DNA of 64,000 nucleotides from Pacificibacter marinus. GTDB lineage: Bacteria > Pseudomonadota > Alphaproteobacteria > Rhodobacterales > Rhodobacteraceae. The stretch is from positions 1 through 64,000 of the forward strand of contig NZ_JAHKPU010000039.1 of NCBI RefSeq assembly GCF_018860505.1. Direction: 5' to 3'. The notes beneath the pieces were generated by a model. That model saw only the letters and a list, made by a program, of their open reading frames with translations, ran no database searches and had not been told where the DNA came from. The position numbers and the translations under genes were made by a program. This document shows positions 16,827 to 26,700 of this stretch, piece by piece (positions within the stretch are counted from its first letter, which is position 1; every line of letters begins with the position of its first letter).

Positions 16827-18419
16827 TTACGCTTTGAAGTGTAGCGGGCGCACGTGCTGGAACAATCCGCTGTCTTTGAGTGCCTGCACTGTTGTCGCCT
16901 TTATTGGCGTATCCAAGAAGGTCACAGCAATCGCGTCGCCACCTGGCGCGGTGCGGCCCAAAGTGAAGTTGGCGATGTTTTCATCATGCTCGGCCAAAAG
17001 TGTGCCGAGTTTGCCAAGGATACCAGGAACGTCTTGGTTGGTGGTGTAGAGCATGTGCTCGCCAACTTCGGCGTCGATGGTGATGCCTTTGATTTGGATG
17101 AAGCGTGGCTTGCCGTCAGAGAATACAGTGCCCGCGATGGTGCGGTGTTTTTCGACAGTCTGGATGTCGAGTTTGATGTAGCCGTCGAACGAACCTGTGG
17201 CGTCTTGTGTTGTCTTAGAAATCTGGATGCCGCGCTCTTTGGCGATCACGGGTGCTGAGACCATGTTTACGTCAGGGTTTGCCGCTTGCATGATGCCTGC
17301 GATAACCGCCGCTTCCAAAGCTTTCAGGTTCATTTCTGCTGCAACGCCGTCGAATGTGACGTTGATTTCTTTGATCGCCTCGTCAGTCACTTGACCGATG
17401 AAAGAGCCGAGGTTTTCAGCCAAAGTGACCCAAGGGCCCATGATTTTGGCTTCTTCAGCTGACATAGATGGCATGTTCAAAGCGTTCTCAACAGCGCCGT
17501 CGAGCAGGTAGTTGGACATTTGTTCAGCCACTTGCAGCGCCACGTTTTCTTGAGCTTCAGAAGTCGACGCGCCCAAGTGTGGCGTACACACGACGTTTGG
17601 CAGGCCGAACAAGACGTTCTCTTTGGCAGGCTCAACTGCGAACACATCCAAAGCCGCACCTGCAACGTGACCGGATTTGAGCAAGTCAGCAAGTGCTTCT
17701 TCGTCGATCAAACCGCCGCGTGCACAGTTGATGATACGCACGCCTTTTTTGGTTTTAGCCAAGTTTTCAGCAGACAAGATATTGCGAGTGCTGTCAGTCA
17801 AAGGCACGTGTAATGTGATGAAATCAGCGCGGGCGAGCAGGTCTTCCAGTTCAACTTTCTCGACGCCCATTTCAACAGCGCGTTCTGCGGACAAGAAGGG
17901 ATCGTAAGCGATCACTTTCATTTTCAGGCCACGTGCGCGGTCGCAAACGATGCCGCCGATGTTGCCCGCGCCGATGACGCCAAGTGTTTTGTTGGTCAAC
18001 TCAACGCCCATGAATTTGGACTTTTCCCATTTGCCAGCATGTGTGGATGCAGATGCTTCTGGGATTTGACGCGCAACAGCGAACATCATCGCGATGGCGT
18101 GCTCGGCAGTTGTGATCATGTTGCCGAATGGCGTGTTCATAACGATCACGCCTTTTTTAGAAGAGGCTTCTTTATCAACGTTGTCTGTACCGATACCAGC
18201 GCGGCCAACAACTTTAAGGTTGGTGGCGTGCTCCAAGAGTGACGGTGTTACTTTGGTCGCAGAACGGATCGCAAGACCATCGTATTTGCCGATGACGGCA
18301 GCAAGCGCTTCTTTGTCTTTGCCGAGGGCTGGTTCGAAATCAACTTCGATGCCGCGGTCACGGAAAATCTGAACTGCTGTTTCAGACAGGCTATCGGATA
18401 CAAGTACTTTGGGTGCCAT
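16827..18419 (-). CDS. serA: D-3-phosphoglycerate dehydrogenase
   Basis: SerA oxidises 3-phosphoglycerate to 3-phosphohydroxypyruvate, the first step of serine synthesis. The 530-residue protein is the long form. It has a substrate domain, a Rossmann NAD domain with GVIGAGNIGG (about 145-154), and the catalytic residues in NCARGGLIDE, DVFAVEP and TPHLGAST. An intervening ASB domain follows, and a C-terminal ACT domain (about 455-530) that normally gives serine feedback control. It follows serC by 104 bases on the same strand and ends at a strong terminator. Confidence 0.97.
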   Translation of the reverse strand: MAPKVLVSDSLSETAVQIFRDRGIEVDFEPALGKDKEALAAVIGKYDGLAIRSATKVTPSLLEHATNLKVVGRAGIGTDNVDKEASSKKGVIVMNTPFGNMITTAEHAIAMMFAVARQIPEASASTHAGKWEKSKFMGVELTNKTLGVIGAGNIGGIVCDRARGLKMKVIAYDPFLSAERAVEMGVEKVELEDLLARADFITLHVPLTDSTRNILSAENLAKTKKGVRIINCARGGLIDEEALADLLKSGHVAGAALDVFAVEPAKENVLFGLPNVVCTPHLGASTSEAQENVALQVAEQMSNYLLDGAVENALNMPSMSAEEAKIMGPWVTLAENLGSFIGQVTDEAIKEINVTFDGVAAEMNLKALEAAVIAGIMQAANPDVNMVSAPVIAKERGIQISKTTQDATGSFDGYIKLDIQTVEKHRTIAGTVFSDGKPRFIQIKGITIDAEVGEHMLYTTNQDVPGILGKLGTLLAEHDENIANFTLGRTAPGGDAIAVTFLDTPIKATTVQALKDSGLFQHVRPLHFKA

Positions 18420-18523
18420 GATGTGAGGCTCCTACATTATATGAATTCTGTGAGGGAAAAGGCGACCAGGGCCATTGGCCGCCTTGGAATTGTCCTGCAA
18501 GCTATGCGGTCAAACGCGATAGC

Positions 18524-19666
18524 TTATTGTGCAGCGATCTCAGCTTCGAAAGCCCACTCGAGCCAAGGCAAAAGCGCCTCGATGTCGGAGGTTTCAACTG
18601 TGCCGCCACACCAGATGCGCAGACCAGCTGGCGCGTCACGGTAAGCACCGATGTCCAAAGCAACGCCTTCAGCTTCCAAGCGTTTCGCAACGGCTTTGGC
18701 AAAGGCTGCGCCGTCTTGAATGCGCGCGTCTGTGAATTTGAGGCAAACAGATGTTGTGGACGCCGTCGCCGGATCGGATGCAAGGTTTGCAATCCAAGGT
18801 TTGGCTGCGCAGAAATCCCAAATCGCGGTCGCATTTGCCGTTGCGCGATCGATCATACCTTTGAGGCCACCGATGGATTTTGCCCAGCTCAAGGCAACAA
18901 GATAATCTTCAACAGCGAGCATAGAAGGCGTGTTGATCGTCGCTCCGGTAAAGATACCGTCGATCAATTTGCCACCTTTGGTCATGCGGAAGATCTTTGG
19001 CAAAGGCCAAGCAGGTGTGTAGCTTTCCAAACGTGCAACAGCACGTGGGGACAAGACGATCACACCGTGTGCAGCTTCGCCACCAAGCGCTTTTTGCCAA
19101 GAGAATGTTGTGACGTCGAGTTTGTCCCAATCAAGATCCATAGCGAAAACGGCAGATGTCGCATCACAGATTGTCAGACCTTCACGGTCAGCTGGGATCG
19201 CGTCAGCATGTGGAAGGCGCACGCCAGATGTGGTTCCGTTCCAAGTGAATACAACGTCTGTGTTGAAGTCGATCTCTGCGAAATCAACGATCTCACCGTA
19301 GTCAGCGACTTTTTCGTCGGCGTCGATTTTCAATTGTTTGACAACATCGGAAACCCAGCCAGCGCCGAAGCTTTCCCATGCAACCATTGTAGCTTTACGT
19401 TCGCCTAAAAGGGACCAAAGCGCCATTTCAACCGCGCCGGTGTCAGAGCCGGGAACGATGCCGATTTTGTAATCTGCGGGAATGCCCAAGACTTCGCGCG
19501 TTGTTTCGATCGCGTCTTTGAGTTTGGATTTGCCAACGGCAGCGCGGTGCGAGCGACCAAGGGGCGCATCAGCAAGCATGTCCAAAGAAAAATTGGGGAT
19601 TTTGGCACAAGGGCCTGAAGAAAAACGCGGGTTAGCCGGCCGCGTGGCCGGAGCTTGAATAGCCAT
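18524..19666 (-). CDS. serC: phosphoserine aminotransferase
   Basis: SerC converts 3-phosphohydroxypyruvate to phosphoserine using PLP. The 380-residue protein is the alphaproteobacterial type, with [11 protein letters not shown] at the start. The PLP lysine sits in [12 protein letters not shown] (about residue 195). AAGGA upstream of the ATG at 19666 fixes the start. The leader contains two hairpins that fit the serC RNA motif described in alphaproteobacteria. serA follows, so one transcript carries the first two steps of serine synthesis. Confidence 0.95.
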   Translation of the reverse strand: MAIQAPATRPANPRFSSGPCAKIPNFSLDMLADAPLGRSHRAAVGKSKLKDAIETTREVLGIPADYKIGIVPGSDTGAVEMALWSLLGERKATMVAWESFGAGWVSDVVKQLKIDADEKVADYGEIVDFAEIDFNTDVVFTWNGTTSGVRLPHADAIPADREGLTICDATSAVFAMDLDWDKLDVTTFSWQKALGGEAAHGVIVLSPRAVARLESYTPAWPLPKIFRMTKGGKLIDGIFTGATINTPSMLAVEDYLVALSWAKSIGGLKGMIDRATANATAIWDFCAAKPWIANLASDPATASTTSVCLKFTDARIQDGAAFAKAVAKRLEAEGVALDIGAYRDAPAGLRIWCGGTVETSDIEALLPWLEWAFEAEIAAQ

Positions 19667-19668
19667 TG

Positions 19669-19725
19669 CTGGTATCCTTCCAGATATAAGCCTCTCGTTG
19701 GGGAGAGGTGTCCCGCTGACGCGTT
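19669..19725 (-). promoter_or_regulatory. serC leader (serC-type RNA element)
   Basis: On the minus strand CCTCTC and GAGAGG (19708-19703 and 19696-19691) form a hairpin with the loop CCCAAC. Nearer the start codon, CTGG-AAGGATA-CCAG (19683-19669) places the AAGGA ribosome binding site in a loop. A serC RNA motif upstream of serC-serA operons is known in alphaproteobacteria; this element matches in position and in general shape. No ligand is established for that motif. Confidence 0.55.
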
Positions 19726-19816
19726 TAATCCTGATTCTTGTTTCATGCAACGAAATTGTGCACGCCTGAGCGTTTTCGTCTTCATGTGGTTAAACGTCCG
19801 CTAACAAGGACGTTAC

Positions 19817-20335
19817 TTATGGCTTTTTCAATGACTGAGCATAAATGGCTTTCAGGTCATCCACGCCTTGTGATGTCGCAGGGCCAGAGGTTTTCCATAT
19901 AACTTCGCCAGTGGGTCGTACCAAAAGCACGCGAATGTCATCGCGCCCGTCAAAGCCTAAAGGCGTGTTCACTTTGCTGGCGTTTTCATAAAGCGTGATC
20001 GTGCGAGCCCGCAAAGACGTATTGACGATGCCTGAACGCATACCATTATCAACAACAGGGCTGATCAGGCGCGTTAACGAGCCGACGACAGGCAGTTCCA
20101 CAAACTCAGGGCCTATATCTGGATCAAGATTGAGGGCGCTGACCCAGCTGTCCACATCAGGTTGTTGGTCGCGTTTATAGGCGATGAACACAATCGTTGG
20201 GTCGCCTGGAAAATCAGCAGGCAAGCTATGAGTGTCTCCGTTCAGGTCCTGTGAGACAAAAGACGGAAAATTCTGTGCAAAGGCAGATGTGGTGATCAGG
20301 CCGAGGCTGAGGCACAGGGCGATGAAAAAACGCAT
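19817..20335 (-). CDS. secreted thioredoxin-fold-like protein without CxxC
   Basis: The 172-residue product begins with a Sec signal peptide (residues 1-20, ending TSAFAQ). The mature part starts FPSFVSQDLNGDTHSLP and has PTIVFIAYKRDQQPDVDSW, the layout of a peroxiredoxin or ATP10-like thioredoxin fold. No redox cysteine pair is present, so a classic redox role is unlikely. The start at 20335 is chosen for the signal peptide. The same frame stays open upstream through the antisense of serB, but that part is not credible. It is divergent from serB. Function is unknown. Confidence 0.65.
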   Translation of the reverse strand: MRFFIALCLSLGLITTSAFAQNFPSFVSQDLNGDTHSLPADFPGDPTIVFIAYKRDQQPDVDSWVSALNLDPDIGPEFVELPVVGSLTRLISPVVDNGMRSGIVNTSLRARTITLYENASKVNTPLGFDGRDDIRVLLVRPTGEVIWKTSGPATSQGVDDLKAIYAQSLKKP

Positions 20336-20464
20336 GACGAACTCCTTTTTGTTGTCTGTATTGTTATCATTAATACGTCTGGCGTGTGGTTCTGGATCAC
20401 AGTCTTGGCAGAAGGCGTCAGTCATGCGATAGGGAAGCACACGCAAAACACTCGGATCATTCAC

Positions 20465-21337
20465 ATGTATATCGTCACGCTCCTGACCTCTCCTGCCACA
20501 CCGTCTTTGTCTCGTGAAGCTGTTGAAGCCTTGCGCAATGCATGGGGTGGCGGCGATGCGCAGTGGCTGGCTGTTGGCGAGGCGGCTGAATTTGTCATCG
20601 GGGAAAAGCCAAGCAATCTTTGGGACGTTTGGCAAGCCATGCAAGCCGAGGGCATCGATCTGATCGTTTTGCCCATGGAGGGTCGCAAAAAGAAAATGCT
20701 GCTGGCCGATATGGACAGCACGATGATTCAACAAGAGTGTATCGACGAGCTGGCCGCAGAAGCGGGTGTCGGGCCGCGCGTGGCGGAAATCACCGCCAAA
20801 GCGATGAATGGCGAATTGGATTTTGAAGGCGCCATCGATGAACGCGTTGGCTTGCTTAAAGATTTGCCCGAAAGCATCATCGACCATGTGCTGAAAACAC
20901 GTATTGATTTCATGCTTGGCGGTAAGGCTTTGGTGCAAACGATGAAAGCCAATGGCGGATATGCGGCTTTGGTCTCTGGCGGGTTCACTGCGTTCACCGC
21001 GAAAGTAGCGTCTGAATTGGGGTTTGATGAGAACCGCGCCAATACGCTTGAGGTGAGCGACGGCAAGCTGACTGGCCGCGTCGTGCGGCCTATTTTGGGC
21101 CGCGAAGCGAAACTGGAAGCGCTCGATGAAATTACAGCACGTCTGGGCATCACCCGCGAAGATGTGCTCGCGGTGGGCGATGGTATGAACGATCTGTTGA
21201 TGCTCAAAAACGCAGGCACAGGCGTGGCGCTTCACGGCAAACCGGCGCTGCAAGAGCAATGCGACGTGCGCATTAACCACGGTGATTTGACAGCGCTCTT
21301 GTACGTGCAAGGCTATTCCAAAGCAGAATTCGTTTGA
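20465..21337 (+). CDS. serB: phosphoserine phosphatase
   Basis: SerB hydrolyses phosphoserine to serine, the last step of the pathway begun by serA and serC next door. The 290-residue protein has an N-terminal regulatory region (about 1-75) and a HAD phosphatase domain. The nucleophile motif is ADMDSTMI (about 82-89). The later motifs are VSGGFTAFT and the metal-binding GDGMNDLLML. The start gives the usual MYIVTLL beginning; the frame is open further upstream but lacks similarity there. Its stop overlaps the ATG of the next gene (TGATG). Confidence 0.95.
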   Translation: MYIVTLLTSPATPSLSREAVEALRNAWGGGDAQWLAVGEAAEFVIGEKPSNLWDVWQAMQAEGIDLIVLPMEGRKKKMLLADMDSTMIQQECIDELAAEAGVGPRVAEITAKAMNGELDFEGAIDERVGLLKDLPESIIDHVLKTRIDFMLGGKALVQTMKANGGYAALVSGGFTAFTAKVASELGFDENRANTLEVSDGKLTGRVVRPILGREAKLEALDEITARLGITREDVLAVGDGMNDLLMLKNAGTGVALHGKPALQEQCDVRINHGDLTALLYVQGYSKAEFV

Positions 21338-22095
21338 TGTTTGAAGTTACGCTCGACTTGGTGATGATCCTCGTCGCGGCGGCTTTTGTAGCGGGCTTTG
21401 TCGATTCGATCGCTGGCGGTGGTGGGCTGATTACGTTGCCAGTTCTACTGTTGTGCGGCCTTTCGCCAATCACCGCGCTGGCCACCAATAAAGTCCAAGG
21501 TCTATTTGGTGCGGGCATGGCTGCTCTTACCTATGCGCGCGCTGGGCAGGTGGATTTGCGCAAACAGATGCGGCCCGCCCTGTTGTCTGGGATCAGCGCT
21601 TTGATCGGGGCTGTTTTGGCCAGCAGTTTGCCCACAGATGTGATCAGGCTGGGTTTGCCATTCTTGCTGATCGCCGTTGCGTTGTTCTTTGCTTTCAAGC
21701 CGGGCTTGGACGACGTGGATAAAAAACAACGTATATCGCCTGTCGTGTTTGCCGCAGGCTTCGTCCCTTTTATCGGCTTTTACGATGGTATTCTTGGGCC
21801 TGGCACAGGCGCGTTTTTCATGATCGGCTTTGTCAGCCTTGCGGGGTATGGCGTTTTGCGGGCCACGGCGCACACCAAACTGTTGAATTTCGCCTCTAAT
21901 GTGGGCGGGCTGATTGGCTTTGCAATTGTGGCCAAACCTTTGTGGATGTTGGGCCTCGCCATGGGGGCAGCGCAAATCGGGGGCGCTTATTTGGGGTCCA
22001 CATTGGCGACACGCATTGGGGCGCGATTGATTAAACCTGTGTTGGTTTTGGCCTCGACAGCCTTGGCGTTACGGTTGATGTGGGACTGGTTCTAG
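21337..22095 (+). CDS. sulfite exporter TauE/SafE (TSUP) family permease
   Basis: The 252-residue inner-membrane protein has about eight hydrophobic segments and the TSUP family beginning FVAGFVDSIAGGGGLITLP (about residues 16-34), with a second GFYDGILGPGTGAFF repeat half near 148-162. Family members move small sulfur or organic anions; the substrate is not predictable. Its ATG overlaps the serB stop by one base, so the two are translationally coupled. The functional link to serine synthesis (for example sulfur or cysteine metabolism) is inference. Confidence 0.88.
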   Translation: MFEVTLDLVMILVAAAFVAGFVDSIAGGGGLITLPVLLLCGLSPITALATNKVQGLFGAGMAALTYARAGQVDLRKQMRPALLSGISALIGAVLASSLPTDVIRLGLPFLLIAVALFFAFKPGLDDVDKKQRISPVVFAAGFVPFIGFYDGILGPGTGAFFMIGFVSLAGYGVLRATAHTKLLNFASNVGGLIGFAIVAKPLWMLGLAMGAAQIGGAYLGSTLATRIGARLIKPVLVLASTALALRLMWDWF

Positions 22096-22270
22096 GTTGG
22101 TCCATCACGTTTCAGCGAATTTCTGCCAAGGGGTCTTTCACAAATCGGCAAGAGTGCGTTACTGTAAGCATAGAAGTTGAAAACAGGCCCAAGTCGCCTT
22201 TAAGCCATACAGATAGATGGCACGGGTGACTGGTATACAGGCCGCGCAAGACAGAGGCAGCGAGAATTCA

Positions 22271-22801
22271 ATGAGCTTTTCAATCCATAGATTCATTTTG
22301 GGCGCAGTTTTGACCGCGGCCGCTCTTGGCGCACAGGCCCAAGAAAGCACAAACACCGTCGGCAACAACACCGATTGGTACATCTTCGAGGAAACCACGC
22401 CGTCCAAGCAATGCTGGGCCGTGTCCAAACCAAAAGAGACCGTGAACACCGACAGCGCTGGGCGGATCAAATCCGTAACGCGATCTGAGATTTTGCTGTT
22501 CGTGTCCTACGCTTTGACCAATGGCGTCAAAGGCCAGGTGTCCTTTATGGGCGGTTATCCTTTTGCCTCTGGGTCTGAAGTCACCATGGAAATTGGCGGT
22601 TCTGACTTCTCTTTGTTCGTAGATGGAGAAACAGCTTGGGCCGCAACTGCAGAAGACGATGCTCGTATTGTGGCGGCTATGAAACGTGGGGCCACTGCGG
22701 TGCTCACCGGTCGATCAGCACGCGGAACCATTACAAAAGATACGTTCTCTTTGCTCGGTTTTACCGCATCTGTCGAAGAAGCAAACAAACGCTGCAGCTA
22801 A
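22271..22801 (+). CDS. IalB-like (invasion associated locus B) secreted protein
   Basis: The 176-residue product has a signal peptide ending at LGAQAQ (about residue 24) and then the IalB-like domain: WYIFEET, KQCWAVSKP, LLFVSYAL, FPFASGSEV-like GGYPFASGSEVTMEIGG, and a terminal RC pair. IalB proteins are periplasmic or outer-membrane-associated; despite the name, they are widespread in free-living marine alphaproteobacteria. The start at 22271 is preferred because it gives a compact signal sequence. A terminator follows. Confidence 0.7.
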   Translation: MSFSIHRFILGAVLTAAALGAQAQESTNTVGNNTDWYIFEETTPSKQCWAVSKPKETVNTDSAGRIKSVTRSEILLFVSYALTNGVKGQVSFMGGYPFASGSEVTMEIGGSDFSLFVDGETAWAATAEDDARIVAAMKRGATAVLTGRSARGTITKDTFSLLGFTASVEEANKRCS

Positions 22802-22827
22802 AACCAGCGTCACAACCCCAACTTTCT

Positions 22828-22853
22828 AAGGCTCCCAAACGGGGGCCTTTTTC
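22828..22853 (+). terminator. intrinsic terminator of the IalB-like gene
   Basis: AAGGCTCCC (22828-22836) pairs with GGGGGCCTT (22841-22849, one G-T pair) around an AAAC loop, followed by TTTTC. It lies 27 bases after the stop codon. Confidence 0.85.
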
Positions 22854-22920
22854 ATTTGTCTTTCATGATGGTCAAGAATCTAGTAGACGAGCAGCTTCAT
22901 AAGCTGAAAAGAGACCTGCC

Positions 22921-24099
22921 ATGCCGCCTATCGCACCGATCACTCAGGACGTTCTGACCATTCCGCGCAAAGACCCTGTGGGCGATAAGATCAACTTGGT
23001 TGGTCTGACGCGCGAAAAACTGCGCGACGTGTTGATCGAACATGGCACTCCTGAAAAGCAGGCCAAGATGCGTGTCGGGCAAATCTGGCAATGGATTTAC
23101 GGTTGGGGCGTGCGCGATTTCGACGATATGACCAATCTATCAAAATCCCTGCGTGAAGATTTGAAAGCCGCGTTTGTGGTTGCCGTGCCTGAAGTTGTCA
23201 CCAAACAGGTGTCCGAGGATGGCACTCGCAAATATCTTGTAAAGATCGCTGGAGGGCATGAGGTTGAAGTTGTCTACATCCCCGAGACAGATCGCGGTAC
23301 GCTCTGTGTCTCCTCTCAAGTCGGCTGCACGTTGACATGTTCTTTTTGTCATACTGGCACGCAAAAGCTGGTGCGAAATCTCAGTGCTGGCGAAATCATC
23401 GGCCAAGTGATGGTGGCGCGTGATGATCTGGGGGAATGGCCAGAACAGGGCGCAAAGAACACCGAAACACGCCTGTTGTCGAACATCGTGTTGATGGGCA
23501 TGGGCGAGCCTTTGTACAATTTTGAAAACGTGCGCGATGCGATGAATATCGCGATGGACCCTGAGGGCATTCAATTGTCCCGTCGTCGTATCACCCTGTC
23601 GACCTCTGGCGTTGTGCCAGAGATTGCACGCACAGCTGCAGAGATCGGTTGCCAATTGGCAGTGTCATTCCACGCCACCACGGACGAAGTGCGCAATCAA
23701 CTCGTGCCGATTAACAAACGTTGGAACATCGAGACATTGATCGAAGCCCTACGCGCCTATCCGCGTGTGTCTAATTCCGAACGCATCACTTTTGAATATG
23801 TGATGTTGAACGGCGTGAATGACAGCGACGAAGATGCCTATCGCTTGCTTGAGCTCATCAAAGGCATCCCCGCCAAAATCAATTTGATTCCGTTTAACGA
23901 ATGGCCAGGTGCGCCTTATAAGCGCTCATCCAACAATCGTATTCGTGCTTTTTCTGACATCATTCATGACGGCGGCTATGCCTCTCCAGTGCGTAAACCA
24001 CGTGGCGAAGACATCATGGCAGCCTGCGGTCAGTTGAAATCAGAAACAGAACGCGCACGAAAATCACGCAAGCAAATCGAATCTGAAGCGGGCCTATAG
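22921..24099 (+). CDS. rlmN: 23S rRNA (adenine2503-C2)-methyltransferase RlmN
   Basis: RlmN methylates A2503 of 23S rRNA and A37 of some tRNAs by a radical-SAM mechanism. The cluster cysteines are Cys136, Cys140 and Cys143 in CTLTCSFC. The GMGEP motif (about residue 194) and a later Cys in MAACGQ (about 370), which is the methyl-carrying residue of the family, are present. The 392-residue length is normal. It stands between the IalB terminator and two small RHH-like genes. Confidence 0.95.
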   Translation: MPPIAPITQDVLTIPRKDPVGDKINLVGLTREKLRDVLIEHGTPEKQAKMRVGQIWQWIYGWGVRDFDDMTNLSKSLREDLKAAFVVAVPEVVTKQVSEDGTRKYLVKIAGGHEVEVVYIPETDRGTLCVSSQVGCTLTCSFCHTGTQKLVRNLSAGEIIGQVMVARDDLGEWPEQGAKNTETRLLSNIVLMGMGEPLYNFENVRDAMNIAMDPEGIQLSRRRITLSTSGVVPEIARTAAEIGCQLAVSFHATTDEVRNQLVPINKRWNIETLIEALRAYPRVSNSERITFEYVMLNGVNDSDEDAYRLLELIKGIPAKINLIPFNEWPGAPYKRSSNNRIRAFSDIIHDGGYASPVRKPRGEDIMAACGQLKSETERARKSRKQIESEAGL

Positions 24100-24103
24100 A
24101 ACG

Positions 24104-24120
24104 CTAACCTCAAATTAACC
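24104..24120 (+). promoter_or_regulatory. CtrA-like binding site
   Basis: CTAA-N7-TTAACC ends one base before the ATG at 24121. It differs from the CtrA consensus TTAA-N7-TTAAC at one position. If it is a real promoter site, transcription would start inside the small gene and the ATG at 24142 or later would be the used start. Confidence 0.35.
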
Positions 24121-24573
24121 ATGCCTGAGCAATTATTGGGCATGGATTGGATACAGATCAGATTCGATGAGGACCTCGCCCGCTCAGTTGAGCGTGCCGC
24201 CTCCCGTGCGGATATGCCAGTGGGCAGCTACATTCGTGATATTTTGGCCAAGGCGAGTCAGCCTTGCCACCCACAGCTCGCTTATGCAGGGCCGCGTAAG
24301 CCACTCGGTTTGCGGGCTTATCTTGCGCATGACTTTGCTTACGCCCAAGATTGGGAAGACTTGCAAGAAGGCCTGCGGGCCAAAGGTTATGAGCTGGCAG
24401 AACGCGGCGGTGGCCTTGTTTTGCGCACCGTTGAAGGCGAACGCCTATGCAAAGCCTCGGATATTGGTCAGCCATATTCGGCTTTGATGAAACGCTTCGG
24501 TGCGCCCTTTCCCAATCATGCGCATCAGCACTTAGAAAAACGGCACCTTGGTCAAATGACGCTTGGATTTTAA
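24121..24573 (+). CDS. small RHH-like protein with relaxase-like C-terminus
   Basis: The 150-residue product starts with a ribbon-helix-helix-like segment (WIQIRFDEDLARSVERAASRADMPVGSYIRDIL, in parts) and continues with a region about residues 70-130 that resembles the tail segments of plasmid relaxases (LRAKGYELAERGGGLVLRT then GERLCKASDIG). I cannot confirm this without a search. An alternative ATG at 24142 gives MDWIQIRFDED. A CtrA-like site abuts the first ATG. It is followed by a second small RHH-like gene on the same strand. No partner mobilisation genes are present, so it may be a domesticated fragment. Confidence 0.5.
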   Translation: MPEQLLGMDWIQIRFDEDLARSVERAASRADMPVGSYIRDILAKASQPCHPQLAYAGPRKPLGLRAYLAHDFAYAQDWEDLQEGLRAKGYELAERGGGLVLRTVEGERLCKASDIGQPYSALMKRFGAPFPNHAHQHLEKRHLGQMTLGF

Positions 24574-24608
24574 CCAATACTTCAGCGAATTGTGCGAAAC
24601 GTATCCTT

Positions 24609-24836
24609 ATGGAAAAAATGACACTTCTTCTTCCCGAAAACACCGCAGAAATGCTGCATCTTTTGTCGCGCGAGACGGGCCAAAATATTGGCGATCTGGT
24701 GCAGGAAATGGCTTTGGATCGCTATATGAGGCTGGCGGTGGGGGGCGCAGATAGTACCGTATTGGGCCCGTCAACCTCAGGCTATACCGCTGCGACTCGC
24801 GGTTCGTCGTCAATGCCTTTGGGCACCCGCACCTAG
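24609..24836 (+). CDS. small RHH-like protein
   Basis: The 75-residue product has an N-terminal MTLLLPENTAEMLHLLSRET segment followed by GQNIGDLVQEMALDRYMRL, a short strand and two helices as in ribbon-helix-helix proteins. The C-terminal 25 residues are Ser/Thr/Gly-rich and look disordered. It lies 35 bases after the preceding small gene. No clear ribosome binding site is seen; an ATG three codons later is equally possible. No toxin gene is adjacent, so it is not an obvious toxin-antitoxin pair. Confidence 0.5.
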   Translation: MEKMTLLLPENTAEMLHLLSRETGQNIGDLVQEMALDRYMRLAVGGADSTVLGPSTSGYTAATRGSSSMPLGTRT

Positions 24837-24856
24837 CGGGCACCCAAAAAGACGTA

Positions 24857-25723
24857 TCAGTCGCGATCGGGCAGTGAGTCTCGCGTTTCATTGGCGCCTT
24901 GCCAATCATCAATGGCTTGTACGGCCTCCTCAGCAGTTTCGACAAAGCGAAACAGGTCAAGGTCTTGGGCTGAAATCGTGCCTGCATCGGCCAGAGCTTC
25001 CCAATTGATGATCTTTTTCCAAAACGATTTGCCAAACAACAAAAACGGCACGCGTTGCATGCGACCGGTTTGAATCAGTGTGAGCGCTTCGAACATTTCA
25101 TCTAATGTGCCAAAACCGCCGGGAAATACAGTGATCGCTTTGGCGCGCATCAAAAAGTGCATTTTTCGAATCGCGAAGTAGTGAAAATTGAAACACAGAT
25201 CAGGCGTTACGTATGCGTTCGGGGCTTGTTCGTGTGGCAGCACAATGTTCAAACCAATCGACACGCCGCCTGCGTCTTGTGCGCCACGGTTGCCCGCTTC
25301 CATAACGCCAGGGCCTCCGCCCGTGACAATCACATCTTCGCGGTTGCCATTTTCTTTAGAGCGCTCAGTCATAATACGCGAAAATGTACGCGCCTCGTCA
25401 TAGTATTTTGACAAATCAGCAAGTGTTCTCGTGCGCGCTTTATCTTTCTTTGACGGTTCAGGAATGCGTGCGCCGCCGAACAAAACGATTGTGCTTTCAA
25501 CCCCGTATTCAGCCATCATCATCTCAGTTTTGAGCAGCTCAAGCTGTAATCGCACAGGCCGAAGTTCATCACGGCACATGAAATCTTGATCAGAGAATGC
25601 CAAAGCATAGGCTGGTGACCGCGTTTGTGGCGTGTCCGGAATGTCCTTGGCTGTTATAATATCTGCATGGCTATCGCGCAAAGGATGGCGGCGTGTGTGT
25701 GTTGTGTCGTTTTTATTGGACAT
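24857..25723 (-). CDS. LOG family protein (TIGR00730 nucleotide hydrolase)
   Basis: LOG proteins release bases from nucleoside 5'-monophosphates. The signature PGGFGTLDE lies near residue 200 and the GGGPGVMEA nucleotide motif near 130. The 288-residue product is longer than the roughly 190-residue single-domain form, with extra N-terminal sequence (about 1-80), as in the larger type of the family. The substrate is not predictable; plant-type cytokinin activation is only one possibility. It is divergent from dapD. Confidence 0.88.
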   Translation of the reverse strand: MSNKNDTTHTRRHPLRDSHADIITAKDIPDTPQTRSPAYALAFSDQDFMCRDELRPVRLQLELLKTEMMMAEYGVESTIVLFGGARIPEPSKKDKARTRTLADLSKYYDEARTFSRIMTERSKENGNREDVIVTGGGPGVMEAGNRGAQDAGGVSIGLNIVLPHEQAPNAYVTPDLCFNFHYFAIRKMHFLMRAKAITVFPGGFGTLDEMFEALTLIQTGRMQRVPFLLFGKSFWKKIINWEALADAGTISAQDLDLFRFVETAEEAVQAIDDWQGANETRDSLPDRD

Positions 25724-25855
25724 CTCGTGCTCCTCAATAAGGTCGTCAAATTATTCATGCGTCGCTGCAAGCCATTCAGCTGTGCGTTGCGCGCAGGCCT
25801 CCAAGCGACTATAGCCACTTGCAACAGATGTTCCATGACCACTTGGGAGACAGAT

Positions 25856-26683
25856 ATGTCCAACGCTCAACTCGAAAAAGCCATTGAATCCGCATGGGAG
25901 GCTCGCGATACAATCACAGCAGCCACCACAGGCGAAACACGTGAAGCGATCGAAGATACGCTCGCAGCCCTCGACACCGGTAAATTGCGCGTGGCGGAAA
26001 AAATGGAAAATGGCGATTGGCACGTCAATCAATGGGCCAAGAAAGCTGTGTTGTTGGGCTTTCGCATCAAAGACATGGAACTGCATGATGGCGGACCTCA
26101 AGGGTCTGGCTGGTGGGACAAAGTCGACAGCAAATTCAAAGGCTGGGGCGCAGCTGAATGGAAAGAAGCCGGTTTCCGTGCTGTTCCAAACTGTGTTGTC
26201 CGTAAATCGGCCTATATCGCACCTGGCGCGGTTTTGATGCCATCTTTCGTGAACCTCGGCGCTTATGTCGATGAGGGCACAATGGTTGATGCTTGGGCCA
26301 CTGTTGGCTCATGCGCACAGATCGGCAAAAATGTTCACCTGTCTGGCGGCGTTGGCATTGGCGGCGTTCTTGAACCCATGCAAGCAGGCCCAACTATCAT
26401 CGAAGACAACTGCTTTATCGGCGCGCGTTCCGAAGTCGTCGAAGGCTGTATCGTCCGCGAAGGCTCCGTTTTGGGTATGGGCGTCTTTATTGGCCAGTCC
26501 ACCAAAATCGTTGACCGCGACACTGGCGAAGTGACTTATGGCGAAGTGCCACCGTATTCCGTTGTTGTGGCGGGCTCCATGCCATCTAAAAACGGCGTAA
26601 ACCTGTATTGTGCTGTGATTGTGAAACGCGTTGATGCGAAAACACGGTCCAAAACAGGTGTTAACGATCTGTTGCGCGACTAA
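25856..26683 (+). CDS. dapD: 2,3,4,5-tetrahydropyridine-2,6-dicarboxylate N-succinyltransferase
   Basis: DapD succinylates tetrahydrodipicolinate in the DAP/lysine pathway. The 275-residue product has the N-terminal helical domain followed by a left-handed beta-helix of hexapeptide repeats (about 105-240, such as [20 protein letters not shown] in parts). GGGAGA-type sequence (GGGAGA at 25845-25850) precedes the ATG at 25856. The frame is open further upstream, but that sequence is antisense to LOG. A terminator follows. dapE, two steps later in the pathway, is 3 kb away on the same strand. Confidence 0.96.
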   Translation: MSNAQLEKAIESAWEARDTITAATTGETREAIEDTLAALDTGKLRVAEKMENGDWHVNQWAKKAVLLGFRIKDMELHDGGPQGSGWWDKVDSKFKGWGAAEWKEAGFRAVPNCVVRKSAYIAPGAVLMPSFVNLGAYVDEGTMVDAWATVGSCAQIGKNVHLSGGVGIGGVLEPMQAGPTIIEDNCFIGARSEVVEGCIVREGSVLGMGVFIGQSTKIVDRDTGEVTYGEVPPYSVVVAGSMPSKNGVNLYCAVIVKRVDAKTRSKTGVNDLLRD

Positions 26684-26700
26684 AACCCAATATTCAAAAT

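Noticed and set aside
20336-21310. Upstream extension of the thioredoxin-like gene to a 497-residue minus-strand protein
   Set aside because: This part is antisense to serB, has no recognisable domain, and the real protein has a clean signal peptide and start at 20335.
24121-24836. The two small RHH-like genes as a toxin-antitoxin pair
   Set aside because: Both look like DNA-binding-type proteins and neither resembles a toxin such as RelE, PIN or MazF.
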